DNA of 64,000 nt from Beijerinckia indica subsp. indica ATCC 9039 (GCF_000019845.1 NC_010581.1:3992001-4056000); one strand, 5' to 3'. Counted from the stretch's first letter, positions 52,925 through 62,133 are shown. Notes: generated by a model from the sequence alone, not told the origin. Numbers and translations are program-made.

Positions 52925-53184
52925 GCACCGCTCCAATTGATAGAGGTAACTGTATTTTTCTAACACATGACGCTGGATATCGATCGAGTCTATCCGCAAG
53001 CCTTTCCCGTAATGATGGGAAAGTGAAAATCATCTGCCACAAAATATCAAAACAATAATAATAGATGATAACCGGAAGCAACCAATCTCTGTACTGTCTG
53101 CTCCTCTTGCCATGATCCCCTTTTTAGCGTGAAATATTGGTGATTTTGGTAATTCGCCTTGATCATGACAATAGGGTTATCCCA

Positions 53185-54174
53185 ATGAAATATAAGCTGA
53201 TGATCGCAGCCTTGGTTTTGGGAACAGGGTTTTGCGCAAACGGCATGAATAGAGTCGCGGCCGAGGAAGCAGGCATCGAAACGAAACTAATCGATGCCAT
53301 GAATACCTTATTCGGCAAGCATCCGGGCCTGCGCGCCAATCATGCCAAGGGCCTTGTCACGCAGGGCGTCTTCAAACCTTCGCCGGAAGCGGCGGGGATC
53401 AGCAAAGCGATTTTGTTTAAGGGAGAGAGCATCCCCGTCACACTCCGATTTTCGGATGCGACCGGCGTCCCCCTCATTCCGGACGGCTCGCCCAACGCCA
53501 ATCCCCATGGCGCAGCCATCAAATATCACCTGCCGGATGGCAGCGAGACCGATATGGTCCTCGTATCCTTTAAATTCTTCCCCATCGGCACGGCCGAGGA
53601 TTTTCTGACACTCCTGCAAGCCATAGCCGCAAGCCCGCCTGATGCCGCTAAGCCAACCGCCCTGGAACGTTTCGCAGCTAGTCATCCGAGCGTCGCCGCT
53701 GCCAACGCAACACTCGCGACGCCCGCGAGTTTTGCCGAGGAACATTATTTTGGTATCAATGCCTTTATCTTCACCGATGCAAAAGGAAAGACACAGGCGG
53801 TTCGCTATCAGCTCGTTCCCGACAAACTCGCTCATCTATCGGCAGAAGAGGCCGCAAAACGCGCACCGGATTTTCTGAAAACGGAACTTACCGAACGGCT
53901 CGCGAAAACACCGGCCCTTTTCCATCTAAAGGCGCAGCTTGCTGCCCAAGGCGATGACACCAAGGATCCGAGCAAACCTTGGCCAGACGACCGCAAAATC
54001 ATCGATCTTGGCACAATCACCATCGAGAAGATTGTGCCTGACAGCGCGACGGCGGAAAAAGCCCTGCTGTACCTGCCCGGGCAAGTGACGGAAGGCATCG
54101 ACGTTTCCGACGATCCAATGATCGGCATCCGCGACAGTTCTTACGCGGTTTCCTTCTCACGCCGCTCGCAATGA
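53185..54174 (+). CDS. Periplasmic catalase-related peroxidase
   Basis: A 329-residue heme-containing catalase-like protein of the small, single-domain SrpA type. A signal segment (LMIAALVLGTGFCANGM) is followed by the distal His in RANHAKGLVTQGVF (about residue 52), and an Asn in NPHGAAIKYH (about residue 112). Full-length clade catalases are 480 or more residues, so this belongs to the short peroxidase-like group; the role may be peroxide use in the periplasm. Terminator at 54181-54215 follows. Confidence 0.88.
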   Translation: MKYKLMIAALVLGTGFCANGMNRVAAEEAGIETKLIDAMNTLFGKHPGLRANHAKGLVTQGVFKPSPEAAGISKAILFKGESIPVTLRFSDATGVPLIPDGSPNANPHGAAIKYHLPDGSETDMVLVSFKFFPIGTAEDFLTLLQAIAASPPDAAKPTALERFAASHPSVAAANATLATPASFAEEHYFGINAFIFTDAKGKTQAVRYQLVPDKLAHLSAEEAAKRAPDFLKTELTERLAKTPALFHLKAQLAAQGDDTKDPSKPWPDDRKIIDLGTITIEKIVPDSATAEKALLYLPGQVTEGIDVSDDPMIGIRDSSYAVSFSRRSQ

Positions 54175-54180
54175 AATAGG

Positions 54181-54215
54181 ATGATCTCCAAAAGGCCCGG
54201 CCTTTTGGAGATCAT
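54181..54215. terminator. Bidirectional terminator between catalase-like gene and rho
   Basis: A perfect 15-bp stem (ATGATCTCCAAAAGG at 54181-54195 with its complement at 54201-54215) and 5-nt loop between two convergent genes. CCTTTTGG arms give partial T-runs in both directions. Confidence 0.75.
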
Positions 54216-54229
54216 GCCCAGATCCATGC

Positions 54230-55498
54230 TTATGTATTCATGGCCTCGAAGAAAGTAGCATTGCCCTTTGGGGTCTCGCGCAATTTGCCGAGCAGGAACT
54301 CGATGCCATCGACCGTACCCATTGGGTTGAGGATACGCCGCAATACATACATTTTCTTCAAAACATCGGTTGGCACCAGCAGCTCTTCCTTGCGGGTGCC
54401 GGAGCGCGTGATATCGATCGCCGGGAACACGCGTTTGTCGGCCACCTTGCGGTCGAGGATAATTTCCGAATTGCCGGTTCCTTTGAATTCCTCGAAAATC
54501 ACTTCATCCATGCGCGAACCCGTATCGATCAGGGCCGTCGCGATAATGGTCAGCGAACCGCCTTCCTCGATATTACGGGCGGCACCAAAAAACCGTTTCG
54601 GACGTTGCAAGGCATTGGCGTCAACACCGCCGGTCAGAACCTTGCCCGATGACGGCACGACCGTATTATAAGCGCGACCCAAACGCGTGATGGAATCCAG
54701 AAGGATCACCACGTCGCGGCCATGCTCCACCAATCTTTTGGCTTTTTCGATCACCATTTCGGCGACCTGAACATGGCGCACCGCCGGCTCGTCAAAGGTG
54801 GAGGAAATGACCTCGCCCTTCACCGAACGCTGCATATCGGTGACTTCTTCCGGCCTTTCATCGATCAGCAGAACGATCAGATAGCATTCGGGATGATTGG
54901 CGGTCACGGATTGCGCGATATTCTGCAACAGCACGGTTTTACCGGTGCGTGGCGGGGCAACGATCAAAGCGCGCTGGCCCTTGCCGATTGGCGCGACAAT
55001 ATCGATGACGCGCGCCGAAAGATCCTTCTTGGTCGGATCATCGATTTCGAGCTTCAGCCTTTCATCAGGATAGAGCGGCGTCAGATTGTCGAAATGGACC
55101 TTGTGGCGGATTTTCTCCGGGTCCTCGAAATTGATCGTATTGACCTTGAGCAGCGCAAAATAACGTTCGCCTTCCTTGGGGCTGCGGATCAACCCCTCGA
55201 CGGTGTCACCGGTGCGCAGGCCAAAGCGCCGTATTTGCGAGGGAGAGACATAAATATCGTCGGGACCCGCGAGATAATTGGCTTCCGGCGAACGCAGAAA
55301 GCCAAAGCCGTCCTGCAGGACCTCGATGACGCCCTCGCCGATGATCTCGACCTCACGGCTCGCCAATTGTTTGAGGATCGCAAACATCAATTCCTGTTTG
55401 CGCATGATCGAGGCGTTTTCCACCTCGTGTTCCTCGGCAAAGGCCAATAATTCGGTCGGCGACTTGAGTTTCAAGTCTTGCAGCTTGATTTCCCGCAT
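54230..55498 (-). CDS. rho: Transcription termination factor Rho
   Basis: A 422-residue hexameric RNA helicase. N-terminal Rho domain ([18 protein letters not shown]), RNA-binding domain ([13 protein letters not shown]), P-loop PPRTGKT (about residue 182), Walker B LLDSITRL and the Q/R loop regions follow in order. Length is normal. It is the first gene on the left arm of the hemE-hemJ-rho series next to the origin; convergent with the catalase-like gene. Confidence 0.97.
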   Translation of the reverse strand: MREIKLQDLKLKSPTELLAFAEEHEVENASIMRKQELMFAILKQLASREVEIIGEGVIEVLQDGFGFLRSPEANYLAGPDDIYVSPSQIRRFGLRTGDTVEGLIRSPKEGERYFALLKVNTINFEDPEKIRHKVHFDNLTPLYPDERLKLEIDDPTKKDLSARVIDIVAPIGKGQRALIVAPPRTGKTVLLQNIAQSVTANHPECYLIVLLIDERPEEVTDMQRSVKGEVISSTFDEPAVRHVQVAEMVIEKAKRLVEHGRDVVILLDSITRLGRAYNTVVPSSGKVLTGGVDANALQRPKRFFGAARNIEEGGSLTIIATALIDTGSRMDEVIFEEFKGTGNSEIILDRKVADKRVFPAIDITRSGTRKEELLVPTDVLKKMYVLRRILNPMGTVDGIEFLLGKLRETPKGNATFFEAMNT

Positions 55499-55906
55499 CG
55501 GGATGAAGTCCTTGGGAGAAAGGGAGATCCTGTGTTGAGGAAAATCCGGGAAGAGAAGGGGAAGGGTCGAGTTCGCTCAGGGAGCGAAGCCTATGCCGAA
55601 ACATCGGCAAGCCCAAAGCTGCAAGCCCGGTCTGCCTGGATCGGCCTGAACATTTCAGAAGTCCGAGCCGAGGTTACGACCCGAAAGGCGAGGCTTTGAC
55701 CTGAAAGGAAGGAGTTGCAGTCTATCGCAATTGGATTGTTTTGACAAAGCAAAACTACTAGAAAGGCAAAAAGATCCATGCAGCGAAATTTTTTTAGGCT
55801 TCAGAGGTTCAAATCGAATCCAGCCCAATCATTCATCATCTTTTACAACAATCTGATTCTTTTGAAAAAATTCCCACCTGCGGATGTGTAGTATAAGAGT
55901 GCGGGA
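55499..55906. other. Intergenic gap upstream of rho
   Basis: A 408-base region upstream of rho and downstream of hemJ. It has AT-rich DNA near 55740-55900 but no supported gene. A rho leader with autoregulatory sites would be expected, and no specific hairpin was clear. Confidence 0.35.
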
Positions 55907-56338
55907 TCAAAATGGCTTAGTAATGACCAAAAAAACGATGCCGATCATCAAGACCGTCGGGACCTCGTTAATCATGCGGTAGAAACGAGAAGAATGCTTA
56001 TTGTCGCCGCGAGCGAATTCCCGCCGGATTCGCGCCAGATATCCGTGTATCGCTGTCAGGAGAATAACAAAGGCAAGTTTACCGTGCAACCAGCCGGATT
56101 GAAAGAAATTGCCTTGCCAGGCGAGGATGAGACCGCTCGCCCAGGCGACCAGCATGGCCGGCAGCATGATCCCTCGCATCAACCGGCGTTCCATGATCTT
56201 GAACGTCAGATCCTCGCTCGATCCTTCCCGGCTCTCGGCGTGATAGACGAAGAGCCGCGGGAGATAGAGGAGACCCGCCATCCAGGAAATAATGGCCAGG
56301 ACATGCAGGGTTTTGATCCAGAGGTAGGGATTATCCAT
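55907..56338 (-). CDS. hemJ: Protoporphyrinogen IX oxidase HemJ
   Basis: A 143-residue membrane protein of the HemJ (UPF0093/CopD-like) family that oxidises protoporphyrinogen IX in bacteria lacking HemG and HemY. Four predicted helices; the conserved His in WIKTLHVLAIISWMAGLLY and the family segment KIMERRLMRGIMLPAML are present. It lies 60 bases after hemE on the same strand, giving a haem-synthesis pair. Confidence 0.93.
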   Translation of the reverse strand: MDNPYLWIKTLHVLAIISWMAGLLYLPRLFVYHAESREGSSEDLTFKIMERRLMRGIMLPAMLVAWASGLILAWQGNFFQSGWLHGKLAFVILLTAIHGYLARIRREFARGDNKHSSRFYRMINEVPTVLMIGIVFLVITKPF

Positions 56339-56398
56339 GCCTTCTCCAGGGTAAAAGTCCTTCGTTCGGATCCGTCCAAACGGAAAACCAGCCCGATA

Positions 56399-57451
56399 TC
56401 ATGCCCGCAGCAGCGCGACCAGCCGTTCCACATGGGCAATGGGAGTCGTGGGGAGAATGCCATGACCCAAGTTGAAAATGAATGGCCGCCCCTGCAGGTC
56501 GGATAAAATCGCTGCGACGCCTCGTTCCAGCGCCTCGCCGCCGGCCAGCAAAGCAAGCGGATCAAGATTGCCCTGAAAGACGAGCCGCGGATCGAGCCCG
56601 GCCGCAAAGGTCAGTTCCGCGCTGGTGTCGAGGCCCAGCACATCGACCCCGGTTATTTTCGCGAAACTTTCCAGCCTGCTGCCGATCCCACGCGGGAAAC
56701 CGATGATTTTCGCGCCAGGATAGCGTTGACGCACTCCCTCTACAATGGCGCGAATGGGCTCAAGGCACCAGGCCTCATATTCCGATTGTGGGAGGACGCC
56801 CGCCCAAGAATCGAAAATCTGGACAATTTCGACACCAGCCTCGAACTGCCGGCTGAGATAATCCACGCTCGCTGCAACGAGACGATCAATCAGGCGCTGG
56901 AACAGGTCACGGTGGTGATAGGCAAAGAGCCGCGCCGGCGCCTGATCGGGTGTGCCCCGTCCGGCGATCATATAGCTCGCGACCGTCCAAGGCGCGCCGC
57001 AAAATCCAATCAAGGCCGTAGCAGGAGGCAAGGCCTTCGCGACGCGGTCCACGGTTTCGAATACCGGCGCGAGCAGGTTGAGATCGATGGTTTCCCGTAA
57101 GCGGAGAAAATCGTCGAGCGTGGCGATCGGTTCGAGGCGGGGACCTTCACCCTGTTCGAAGCGCACCTTTTGGCCGAGCGCATCGGGAATCACCAGAATA
57201 TCGCTGAACAAGATCGCTGCATCGAAGCCGAAGCGGCGGATCGGCTGCAAGGTCGCCTCGCTGGCGGCGAGAGGATTATAGCAGAAATCAAGAAAGGACG
57301 CCGATTGCGCCCGGATCGCCTGATATTCGGGAAGGTAACGTCCGGCCTGGCGCATGAGCCATACGGGTGGCTTTGAAAAGATTTTTCCCTGACAGACATC
57401 GAGCAAGGGTTTGCCCGTCGAGGGAGAAGGACAAGTGTCCGCAGGCTTCAA
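56399..57451 (-). CDS. hemE: Uroporphyrinogen decarboxylase
   Basis: A 350-residue enzyme that decarboxylates uroporphyrinogen III to coproporphyrinogen III. The signature VWLMRQAGRYLPEYQ and the FSDILVIPDALG and YMIAGRGTPDQ segments are clear. No ATG fits the start: the first family-like start codon is TTG 57451, preceded eight bases upstream by TGAGGA; TTG 57466 is possible but lacks a ribosome site. In alphaproteobacteria hemE marks the left edge of oriC, as here. Confidence 0.95.
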   Translation of the reverse strand: MKPADTCPSPSTGKPLLDVCQGKIFSKPPVWLMRQAGRYLPEYQAIRAQSASFLDFCYNPLAASEATLQPIRRFGFDAAILFSDILVIPDALGQKVRFEQGEGPRLEPIATLDDFLRLRETIDLNLLAPVFETVDRVAKALPPATALIGFCGAPWTVASYMIAGRGTPDQAPARLFAYHHRDLFQRLIDRLVAASVDYLSRQFEAGVEIVQIFDSWAGVLPQSEYEAWCLEPIRAIVEGVRQRYPGAKIIGFPRGIGSRLESFAKITGVDVLGLDTSAELTFAAGLDPRLVFQGNLDPLALLAGGEALERGVAAILSDLQGRPFIFNLGHGILPTTPIAHVERLVALLRA

Positions 57452-57469
57452 AAGGATATTCCTCAAAAT

Positions 57470-57490
57470 AATTCAAAGAATCTTTGAATT
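57470..57490. promoter_or_regulatory. Perfect 21-bp palindrome upstream of hemE
   Basis: AATTCAAAGA (57470-57479) and TCTTTGAATT (57481-57490) flank a single A. It sits 19 bases upstream of the hemE start, between the gene and the origin, so it could be an operator or a replication-control site. Confidence 0.5.
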
Positions 57491-57657
57491 TGGGTTTTTA
57501 TCTTCTTTTAGGGAGGGAATTGGGTTCATTCGCGACTGTGCACACGGGTTCGCGTCCCGATGCTTTTATCCCCCAAACCCACAGGCGCAAAGAGCCGAGG
57601 GAGGATTTCCAAAAAAGCGAGGAATTTAAGGGGACGCTCGCGAGCAATGCGTGCTGT

Positions 57658-57666
57658 CTATCCACA
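57658..57666 (+). promoter_or_regulatory. DnaA box-like site
   Basis: CTATCCACA, one mismatch to the DnaA consensus TTATCCACA, in the middle of the proposed origin. Confidence 0.65.
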
Positions 57667-57729
57667 GGAAGACTCGATCTTGCCGCAATTCACATAGGAG
57701 CCCGTGGCGGGAAGACCCAGGAAGACGAA

Positions 57730-57738
57730 TGTGGAGAA
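57730..57738 (-). promoter_or_regulatory. DnaA box-like site, minus strand
   Basis: TGTGGAGAA on the plus strand, i.e. TTCTCCACA, one mismatch to the DnaA consensus. Confidence 0.55.
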
Positions 57739-57800
57739 AATCTGGCGCTCAAAACCGGACAGGGAGGATGAATTCAGCCGCGACCCGCTGAGGGCGGTCC

Positions 57801-57809
57801 TTATCCACT
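57801..57809 (+). promoter_or_regulatory. DnaA box-like site next to the AT-rich segment
   Basis: TTATCCACT, one mismatch to the DnaA consensus, immediately before the AT-rich segment proposed for unwinding. Confidence 0.65.
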
Positions 57810-57833
57810 CTTATGCAGAGTAATCCCCAATCC

Positions 57834-57848
57834 TTACTTTTTTCTTAA
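57834..57848 (+). promoter_or_regulatory. CtrA-like binding site
   Basis: TTAC-N7-TTAA, one mismatch to the TTAA-N7-TTAA CtrA consensus, in the origin. In Caulobacter CtrA binding represses initiation. Confidence 0.45.
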
Positions 57849-57912
57849 AAGACGAGAAATATCTGCCGACCGATGCGGCTGTGTCTCAGCCGTCCATCTG
57901 ACGATTAAAGAT

Positions 57913-57925
57913 TATCAATAAATTA
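57913..57925 (+). promoter_or_regulatory. IHF consensus site
   Basis: TATCAATAAATTA matches WATCAANNNNTTR at every position, in the AT-rich part of the origin; IHF bending here would assist unwinding. Confidence 0.55.
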
Positions 57926-58088
57926 TGAAATATTGGCGACAGAAAAGGCGGTCCGAATCTTTTTGAACCATGGGTCGACTGTCAAGCAGGGATGCATTGC
58001 TTTGCTGGCGCCGGTTTCGTTAAAAGATTCGCTGGGATGGAATGTAAGTTTAAGACGAATTTCAAGGCGGATTTCGGAAAGGGACGGC

Positions 58089-58943
58089 GTGAGCGATACT
58101 GTCAAGGGACGCAGCTTTTTTCATCTGCATCTCGTCTCGGATTCGACGGGCGAGACCCTGATCGCCGTGAGCCATGCGGTAACGGCGCAATATCAAGGCA
58201 TTACCTCGATCGAACATATGTATCCTCTGGTCCGGACCCGGGCTCAGCTCGATAAGGCCATCAGCGAGATAGAGACTTCTCCTGGCATTGTCCTGTTCAC
58301 TTTGGTCGATCAGGAATTGACCCAGGTGCTTGACGAGGCCTGTCATGCGCTGGGCATGCCTTGCCTCTCGGTGCTGCAACCGATCATGAGTCTGTTTCAA
58401 TCCTATCTCGGAACCGCCTCGACACCGCGTCCGGGCGCTCAGCATATTCTCAATGCCGATTATTTCCGCCGCATCGACGCCTTGAATTTCACCCTCATGC
58501 ATGATGATGGCATGCTGCCGGAAAATTATGAGGACGCGGATGTCGTGCTTTTGGGCGTCAGCCGGAGTTCTAAAACGCCGACCAGCATCTATCTCGCCAA
58601 CCGCGGTATCAAGACGGCGAATATTCCGCTCGTCCCCAACATGCCTTTGCCGCGCTCGGTGACCAAGTTGAAGGCTCCGCTTGTTGTCGGTCTTTTCGCC
58701 TCGCCCGAGCGGATCGTGCAGATCCGCGAGAACCGGCTTTTATCCTTGAACGCGACGCCTGATTCCGCCTATGTGGATCGACTGGCCGTGGCTGATGAAG
58801 TGGCGCAATCGCGCAAGCTTTTCGCTCAGAATGGCTGGCCCATGATCGATGTCACGCGCCGGTCGATCGAGGAAACGGCGGCGGCGATCATCGACCTTTA
58901 TAAAGTCCATCGCCAAAAAAGGGCTGCTGAAGCGGCCTCCTGA
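58089..58943 (+). CDS. Pyruvate phosphate dikinase / PEP synthase regulatory protein (DUF299)
   Basis: A 284-residue bifunctional kinase/phosphorylase that switches PEP synthase or pyruvate phosphate dikinase off and on by threonine phosphorylation using ADP. The P-loop GVSRSSKTPTS (about residue 153) and the N-terminal FHLHLVSDSTGETL are diagnostic. GTG 58089 has GGAAAGGGA upstream and gives the normal length; a frame extends upstream into the origin to 57933 but is unlikely to be coding. In alphaproteobacteria this gene marks the right edge of oriC. Confidence 0.92.
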   Translation: MSDTVKGRSFFHLHLVSDSTGETLIAVSHAVTAQYQGITSIEHMYPLVRTRAQLDKAISEIETSPGIVLFTLVDQELTQVLDEACHALGMPCLSVLQPIMSLFQSYLGTASTPRPGAQHILNADYFRRIDALNFTLMHDDGMLPENYEDADVVLLGVSRSSKTPTSIYLANRGIKTANIPLVPNMPLPRSVTKLKAPLVVGLFASPERIVQIRENRLLSLNATPDSAYVDRLAVADEVAQSRKLFAQNGWPMIDVTRRSIEETAAAIIDLYKVHRQKRAAEAAS

Positions 58944-58974
58944 AAATCCAGCCCTGAAATTCAGTGAGGTGATC

Positions 58975-59613
58975 ATGGTCCAGGCGGATGCGCCGGCCAA
59001 ACATTTGTGGCGCAACCCCCTGCCGCTGGTCCTTGCCTCCAAAAGCCAGGCGCGGCGAGATTTGCTGACTGCGACGGGTTTGCCTTTCGAATGCCTCGAC
59101 GCGTCGATCGACGAACGCGCCGTCGAGGACCCCCTGCGTCGCCAAGGCGGGCAGGCTGCCGACATTGCTGCGCATCTTGCCAGGGCCAAGGCCTTGGCGA
59201 TCGGCGCGCGCCGGCCGGATCATCTGGTGATTGGCGCCGATCAGGTTCTCAGTCTCGAAGGCGCGCTTTTCAGCAAGCCACGCGATCTCGACGAGGCGGC
59301 TGATCATCTCGCACGCTTTTCCGGAAAGACGCATGAATTGCACGCGGCGCTCTGTGTCACGCGGGGAGGCCGGGTTTTGTTTGAAGGCGTTCCCGTTGCG
59401 CGGATGCGCATGCGTGTGCTCTCACCCGTCTTTATCAAGGCCTATATCGAAGCGGCGGGCACCAATGCGCTTTCCAGCGTCGGCGCCTATCAGCTCGAAC
59501 ATCTGGGTGTTCACCTTTTTGAAGAGATCGAGGGCGATCAGTCGACGATTCTGGGTCTCCCCTTAATCCCTCTTCTCGCTTTCTTGCGCGATGAAGGCAG
59601 CCTTCTGGGATGA
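58975..59613 (+). CDS. maf: Maf family nucleotide pyrophosphatase
   Basis: A 212-residue Maf/HAM1-like enzyme that hydrolyses modified or canonical nucleoside triphosphates to monophosphates. The first loop LASKSQARRDLL and the GADQVLSLEG segment are conserved, and IGAYQLE-like VGAYQLEHLG near the C-terminus fits. GAGGTG precedes ATG 58975. It overlaps aroE by ATGA. Origin-proximal in the usual maf-aroE order. Confidence 0.92.
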   Translation: MVQADAPAKHLWRNPLPLVLASKSQARRDLLTATGLPFECLDASIDERAVEDPLRRQGGQAADIAAHLARAKALAIGARRPDHLVIGADQVLSLEGALFSKPRDLDEAADHLARFSGKTHELHAALCVTRGGRVLFEGVPVARMRMRVLSPVFIKAYIEAAGTNALSSVGAYQLEHLGVHLFEEIEGDQSTILGLPLIPLLAFLRDEGSLLG

Positions 59614-60464
59614 ATCTTTTGCCACAAGACAATCCGGGCCCGAAGGTCTGCGTGATCGGTTATCCGATCAAACATTCAAGATCGCCCCTGATCCATAATT
59701 ATTGGCTGCAACGCTATGGCATTGCCGGCTCTTATGAAAAAATTGAGGTAGCACCGGAGCATCTGGCCGATTTTCTGCGGGACCTGGGCGGCAAGGGTTT
59801 CGTTGGCGCTAATGTGACCTTGCCGCATAAGGAAACAGCCTTCGCGCTTTGCGATGAGGTGAGCGAGGAAGCGCGGCAATTAGGTGCTGTCAATACGCTG
59901 TTTCTGCGCGATGGCCGATTGCATGGCCATAATACCGATGGCGAAGGTTTTCTCGGCGCCCTCGATCAGGAAGTCCCGGCTTGGGACAAGGATTTGGGAA
60001 AAGCCGTCATTATCGGTGCTGGTGGTGCTGCGCGGGCCCTGGTCTTCGCACTGTTGCGGCGCGGTGCGGGGGAAATCGCCCTCGTCAATCGCACGCTGGC
60101 ACGCAGCGAAGAGATTGCAATGCAAGGTGGTGGACGCATTACCTGCCATTCCTATGCGGATCTGCCTGATGTCTTGAAAACGGCCGATCTTCTTGTCAAT
60201 GCGACGTCGCTCGGGATGGCGGGACAGGAGCCGCTTGTCATCGACCTTTCGCCTTTGCCGGCCAAGGCGATCGTGGATGATATCGTCTATGTGCCGCTAG
60301 AAACCGATCTCTTGCGGCAAGCGCGTTTGCGCGGCCTGCGCCGTGTTGGCGGTCTTGGCATGCTGCTGCATCAGGCAGTGCCGGGCTTCCGTCTCTGGTT
60401 TGGCAAAACGCCTGAGGTGACGCCGGAATTGCGGGCTTTGATCGAGGCGGATATCGGCGGTTAA
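59610..60464 (+). CDS. aroE: Shikimate dehydrogenase
   Basis: A 284-residue NADP-dependent enzyme reducing 3-dehydroshikimate to shikimate. Substrate residues in IKHSRSPLIHN, catalytic Lys in NVTLPHKETA and the Rossmann loop GAGGAARALVFAL are all present. The start overlaps the maf stop by four bases. In most relatives coaE and dnaQ follow; here an MFS gene begins three bases after the aroE stop. Confidence 0.95.
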   Translation: MNLLPQDNPGPKVCVIGYPIKHSRSPLIHNYWLQRYGIAGSYEKIEVAPEHLADFLRDLGGKGFVGANVTLPHKETAFALCDEVSEEARQLGAVNTLFLRDGRLHGHNTDGEGFLGALDQEVPAWDKDLGKAVIIGAGGAARALVFALLRRGAGEIALVNRTLARSEEIAMQGGGRITCHSYADLPDVLKTADLLVNATSLGMAGQEPLVIDLSPLPAKAIVDDIVYVPLETDLLRQARLRGLRRVGGLGMLLHQAVPGFRLWFGKTPEVTPELRALIEADIGG

Positions 60465-60467
60465 AAT

Positions 60468-61681
60468 ATGGCGAGAGCGAGCATTCATCCGGCGGAGTCT
60501 GGATCGGCCCACTGGAGAAGAAATCTCGCCATCTGTCTTCTCGGCTCGTTTTCCACCATTGTGGCCATGACTCTGCTCCTGCCATTGTTGCCACTTTATG
60601 TGGAACAGCTCGGTGTCAGGGACCAGGCAGCCATCGTGCAACGGTCGGGCATTGCCTATGGCGCCACTTTCTTCACGGCGGCGCTGGTCGCGCCGCTTTG
60701 GGGTCAGTTTGGCGACGCTTATGGGCGCAAACTCATGCTGGTCCGTGCGAGTTTTGGCATGGCCATCGTCATGTCGTTGACCGGCATGGTCGATAGTGTC
60801 TGGCAATTAGTCGCGCTACGGCTGCTGACGGGATTAGCCGGCGGCTATTCCTCGGGTTCGATGATCCTCGTCGCGGCACAGACACCGAAAGACCGCACGG
60901 GCTGGGCCATCGGCATGGTATCTTCCGGTATTATGGCGGGCAATATTGTCGGCCCCCTGATCGGTGGCAGCCTGCCGCCTCTCATCGGCATTCGGGAGAC
61001 TTTTTGGCTGGCTGGCTGCGTGATCTTTCTTGCCTTTCTCGCGACGGCTTTCCTGATCAAGGAGGAGAAGCGTCCGGCGGAAGCAAAGAAAACGGAAACG
61101 CGAGCCAGTTGGTCAGCCATCCCCAACAAGCGGCCGATCCTCGCTATGCTGATGACGGGATTGATCCTGATGGTTGCCAATATGTCCATCGAGCCGATCA
61201 TCACCGTTTATGTTGCCCAGCTGGTGGAGGTCAAAGCAGGGTCACGCTCGTTGCGGGAATCGTCATGTCAGCAGCGGCTTTCGGCAGCATTCTCTCGGCT
61301 TCTCGCCTTGGCAAGCTTGCTGACCGCATCGGGCACCGGAGCGTTCTTATCGGCGCCTTGGCCGTTTCGTCTTTTCTGCTCATCCCGCAGGCTTTCGTTA
61401 CGGCCGGTTGGCAACTCGTGTTCTTGCGCTTTTTGATGGGGCTTTCGCTTGGTGGCCTGTTGCCCTGCATCGTTGCCGTCATCCGTCACAATGTTCCCGA
61501 AAAGATCGTCGGCACGGCGCTCGGCTATTCGACGTCGGCGCATTATGCCGGCCAGGTCGTCGGACCTCTGCTGGGTGGTTTTGTCGGTGGCCATATCGGA
61601 ATGCGCGCCGTTTTCCTTGGCACTAGCGTGCTCATGGCGATTGGTGCCGGCTATAATTGGTTGGTCCCGGTCAAGCGTTGA
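60468..61681 (+). pseudogene. MFS transporter interrupted by a frameshift
   Basis: Two frames together make one 12-helix drug-efflux-type (DHA1-like) transporter. Frame 1 (60468 to about 61240) encodes helices 1-7 including AQLVEVKAG; the protein continues from about 61241 in the other frame with VTLVAGIVMSAAAFGS, through RLGKLADRIGHRS, to GYNWLVPVKR at 61681. A single missing G in the AGGGTC run would explain it. Frame 1 continues to 61436 without similarity. Either a true recent pseudogene or a base-call error. Directly downstream of aroE by three bases. Confidence 0.8.
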
Positions 61682-61800
61682 GCTCGCCGGTTAGCTTGAG
61701 CGGCACGGGATTTGAATGGTTCTAATCGAGTTTGAGCTTGGAAAACATTGGGTTTAAAACCCGGTGCCCATTCGACCGATCAACCTACCGGAACGGATTG

Positions 61801-62133
61801 ATGACCCTCGAAGTCCCGCAAGTCTTCAAATACCATATCTTTACCTGCTCGACGAAGCGGCCGGCCGGCCATCCGCGTGGCAGCTGCATGGAACGTGGTG
61901 CCCAGCCCTTATGGGAGAGGCTCGGCCAAAAGCTCGAAGCCAAGCAATTGCCCGGCGTCAGCATGACCATGACCGGCTGCTTGAGCTTTTGCCAAGCTGG
62001 CCCCCTGATGGTCGTCTATCCCGAAGGCATCTGGTACCATCCCGAAAAGCCTGAGGATATCGATGAGATCGTCCAGTCGCATTTTGTCGAAGGCAATCCC
62101 GTCGAACGCCTGATCATCGTCCCGCAGCGTTAA
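61801..62133 (+). CDS. Thioredoxin-like 2Fe-2S ferredoxin
   Basis: A 110-residue ferredoxin of the thioredoxin-like (Shethna/NuoE-type) fold. Four cysteines C16, C29, C60 and C64 (FTCSTKRP, RGSCM, TGCLSFCQ) have the spacing for a 2Fe-2S cluster. ATG 61801 follows GGAACGG; the longer frame from 61732 is not conserved-looking. It may pass electrons to an oxidoreductase, for instance the flavoprotein downstream, but that link is positional only. Confidence 0.87.
   Translation: MTLEVPQVFKYHIFTCSTKRPAGHPRGSCMERGAQPLWERLGQKLEAKQLPGVSMTMTGCLSFCQAGPLMVVYPEGIWYHPEKPEDIDEIVQSHFVEGNPVERLIIVPQR

Larger units (their letters stand above)
57491..57945. other. Putative chromosomal replication origin (oriC)
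   Basis: The intergenic region between hemE and the PEP-synthase-regulator homolog is the known location of oriC in Caulobacter and many alphaproteobacteria. Here it holds DnaA-box-like sites (57658-57666, 57730-57738, 57801-57809), a CtrA-like site (57834-57848), a perfect IHF consensus (57913-57925) and an AT-rich stretch from about 57826 to 57945 suitable for unwinding. Genes on both sides point away from it. Exact edges are inferred. Confidence 0.82.

Noticed and set aside
57933..58088. N-terminal extension of the DUF299 protein into the origin
   Set aside because: The segment is in frame but lacks a ribosome site and is not similar to the family, whereas GTG 58089 has a good site and gives the usual length.
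60468..61681. Programmed ribosomal frameshift in the MFS gene
   Set aside because: The junction has no slippery heptamer, and MFS transporters are not known to use one; a mutation or sequence error is simpler.
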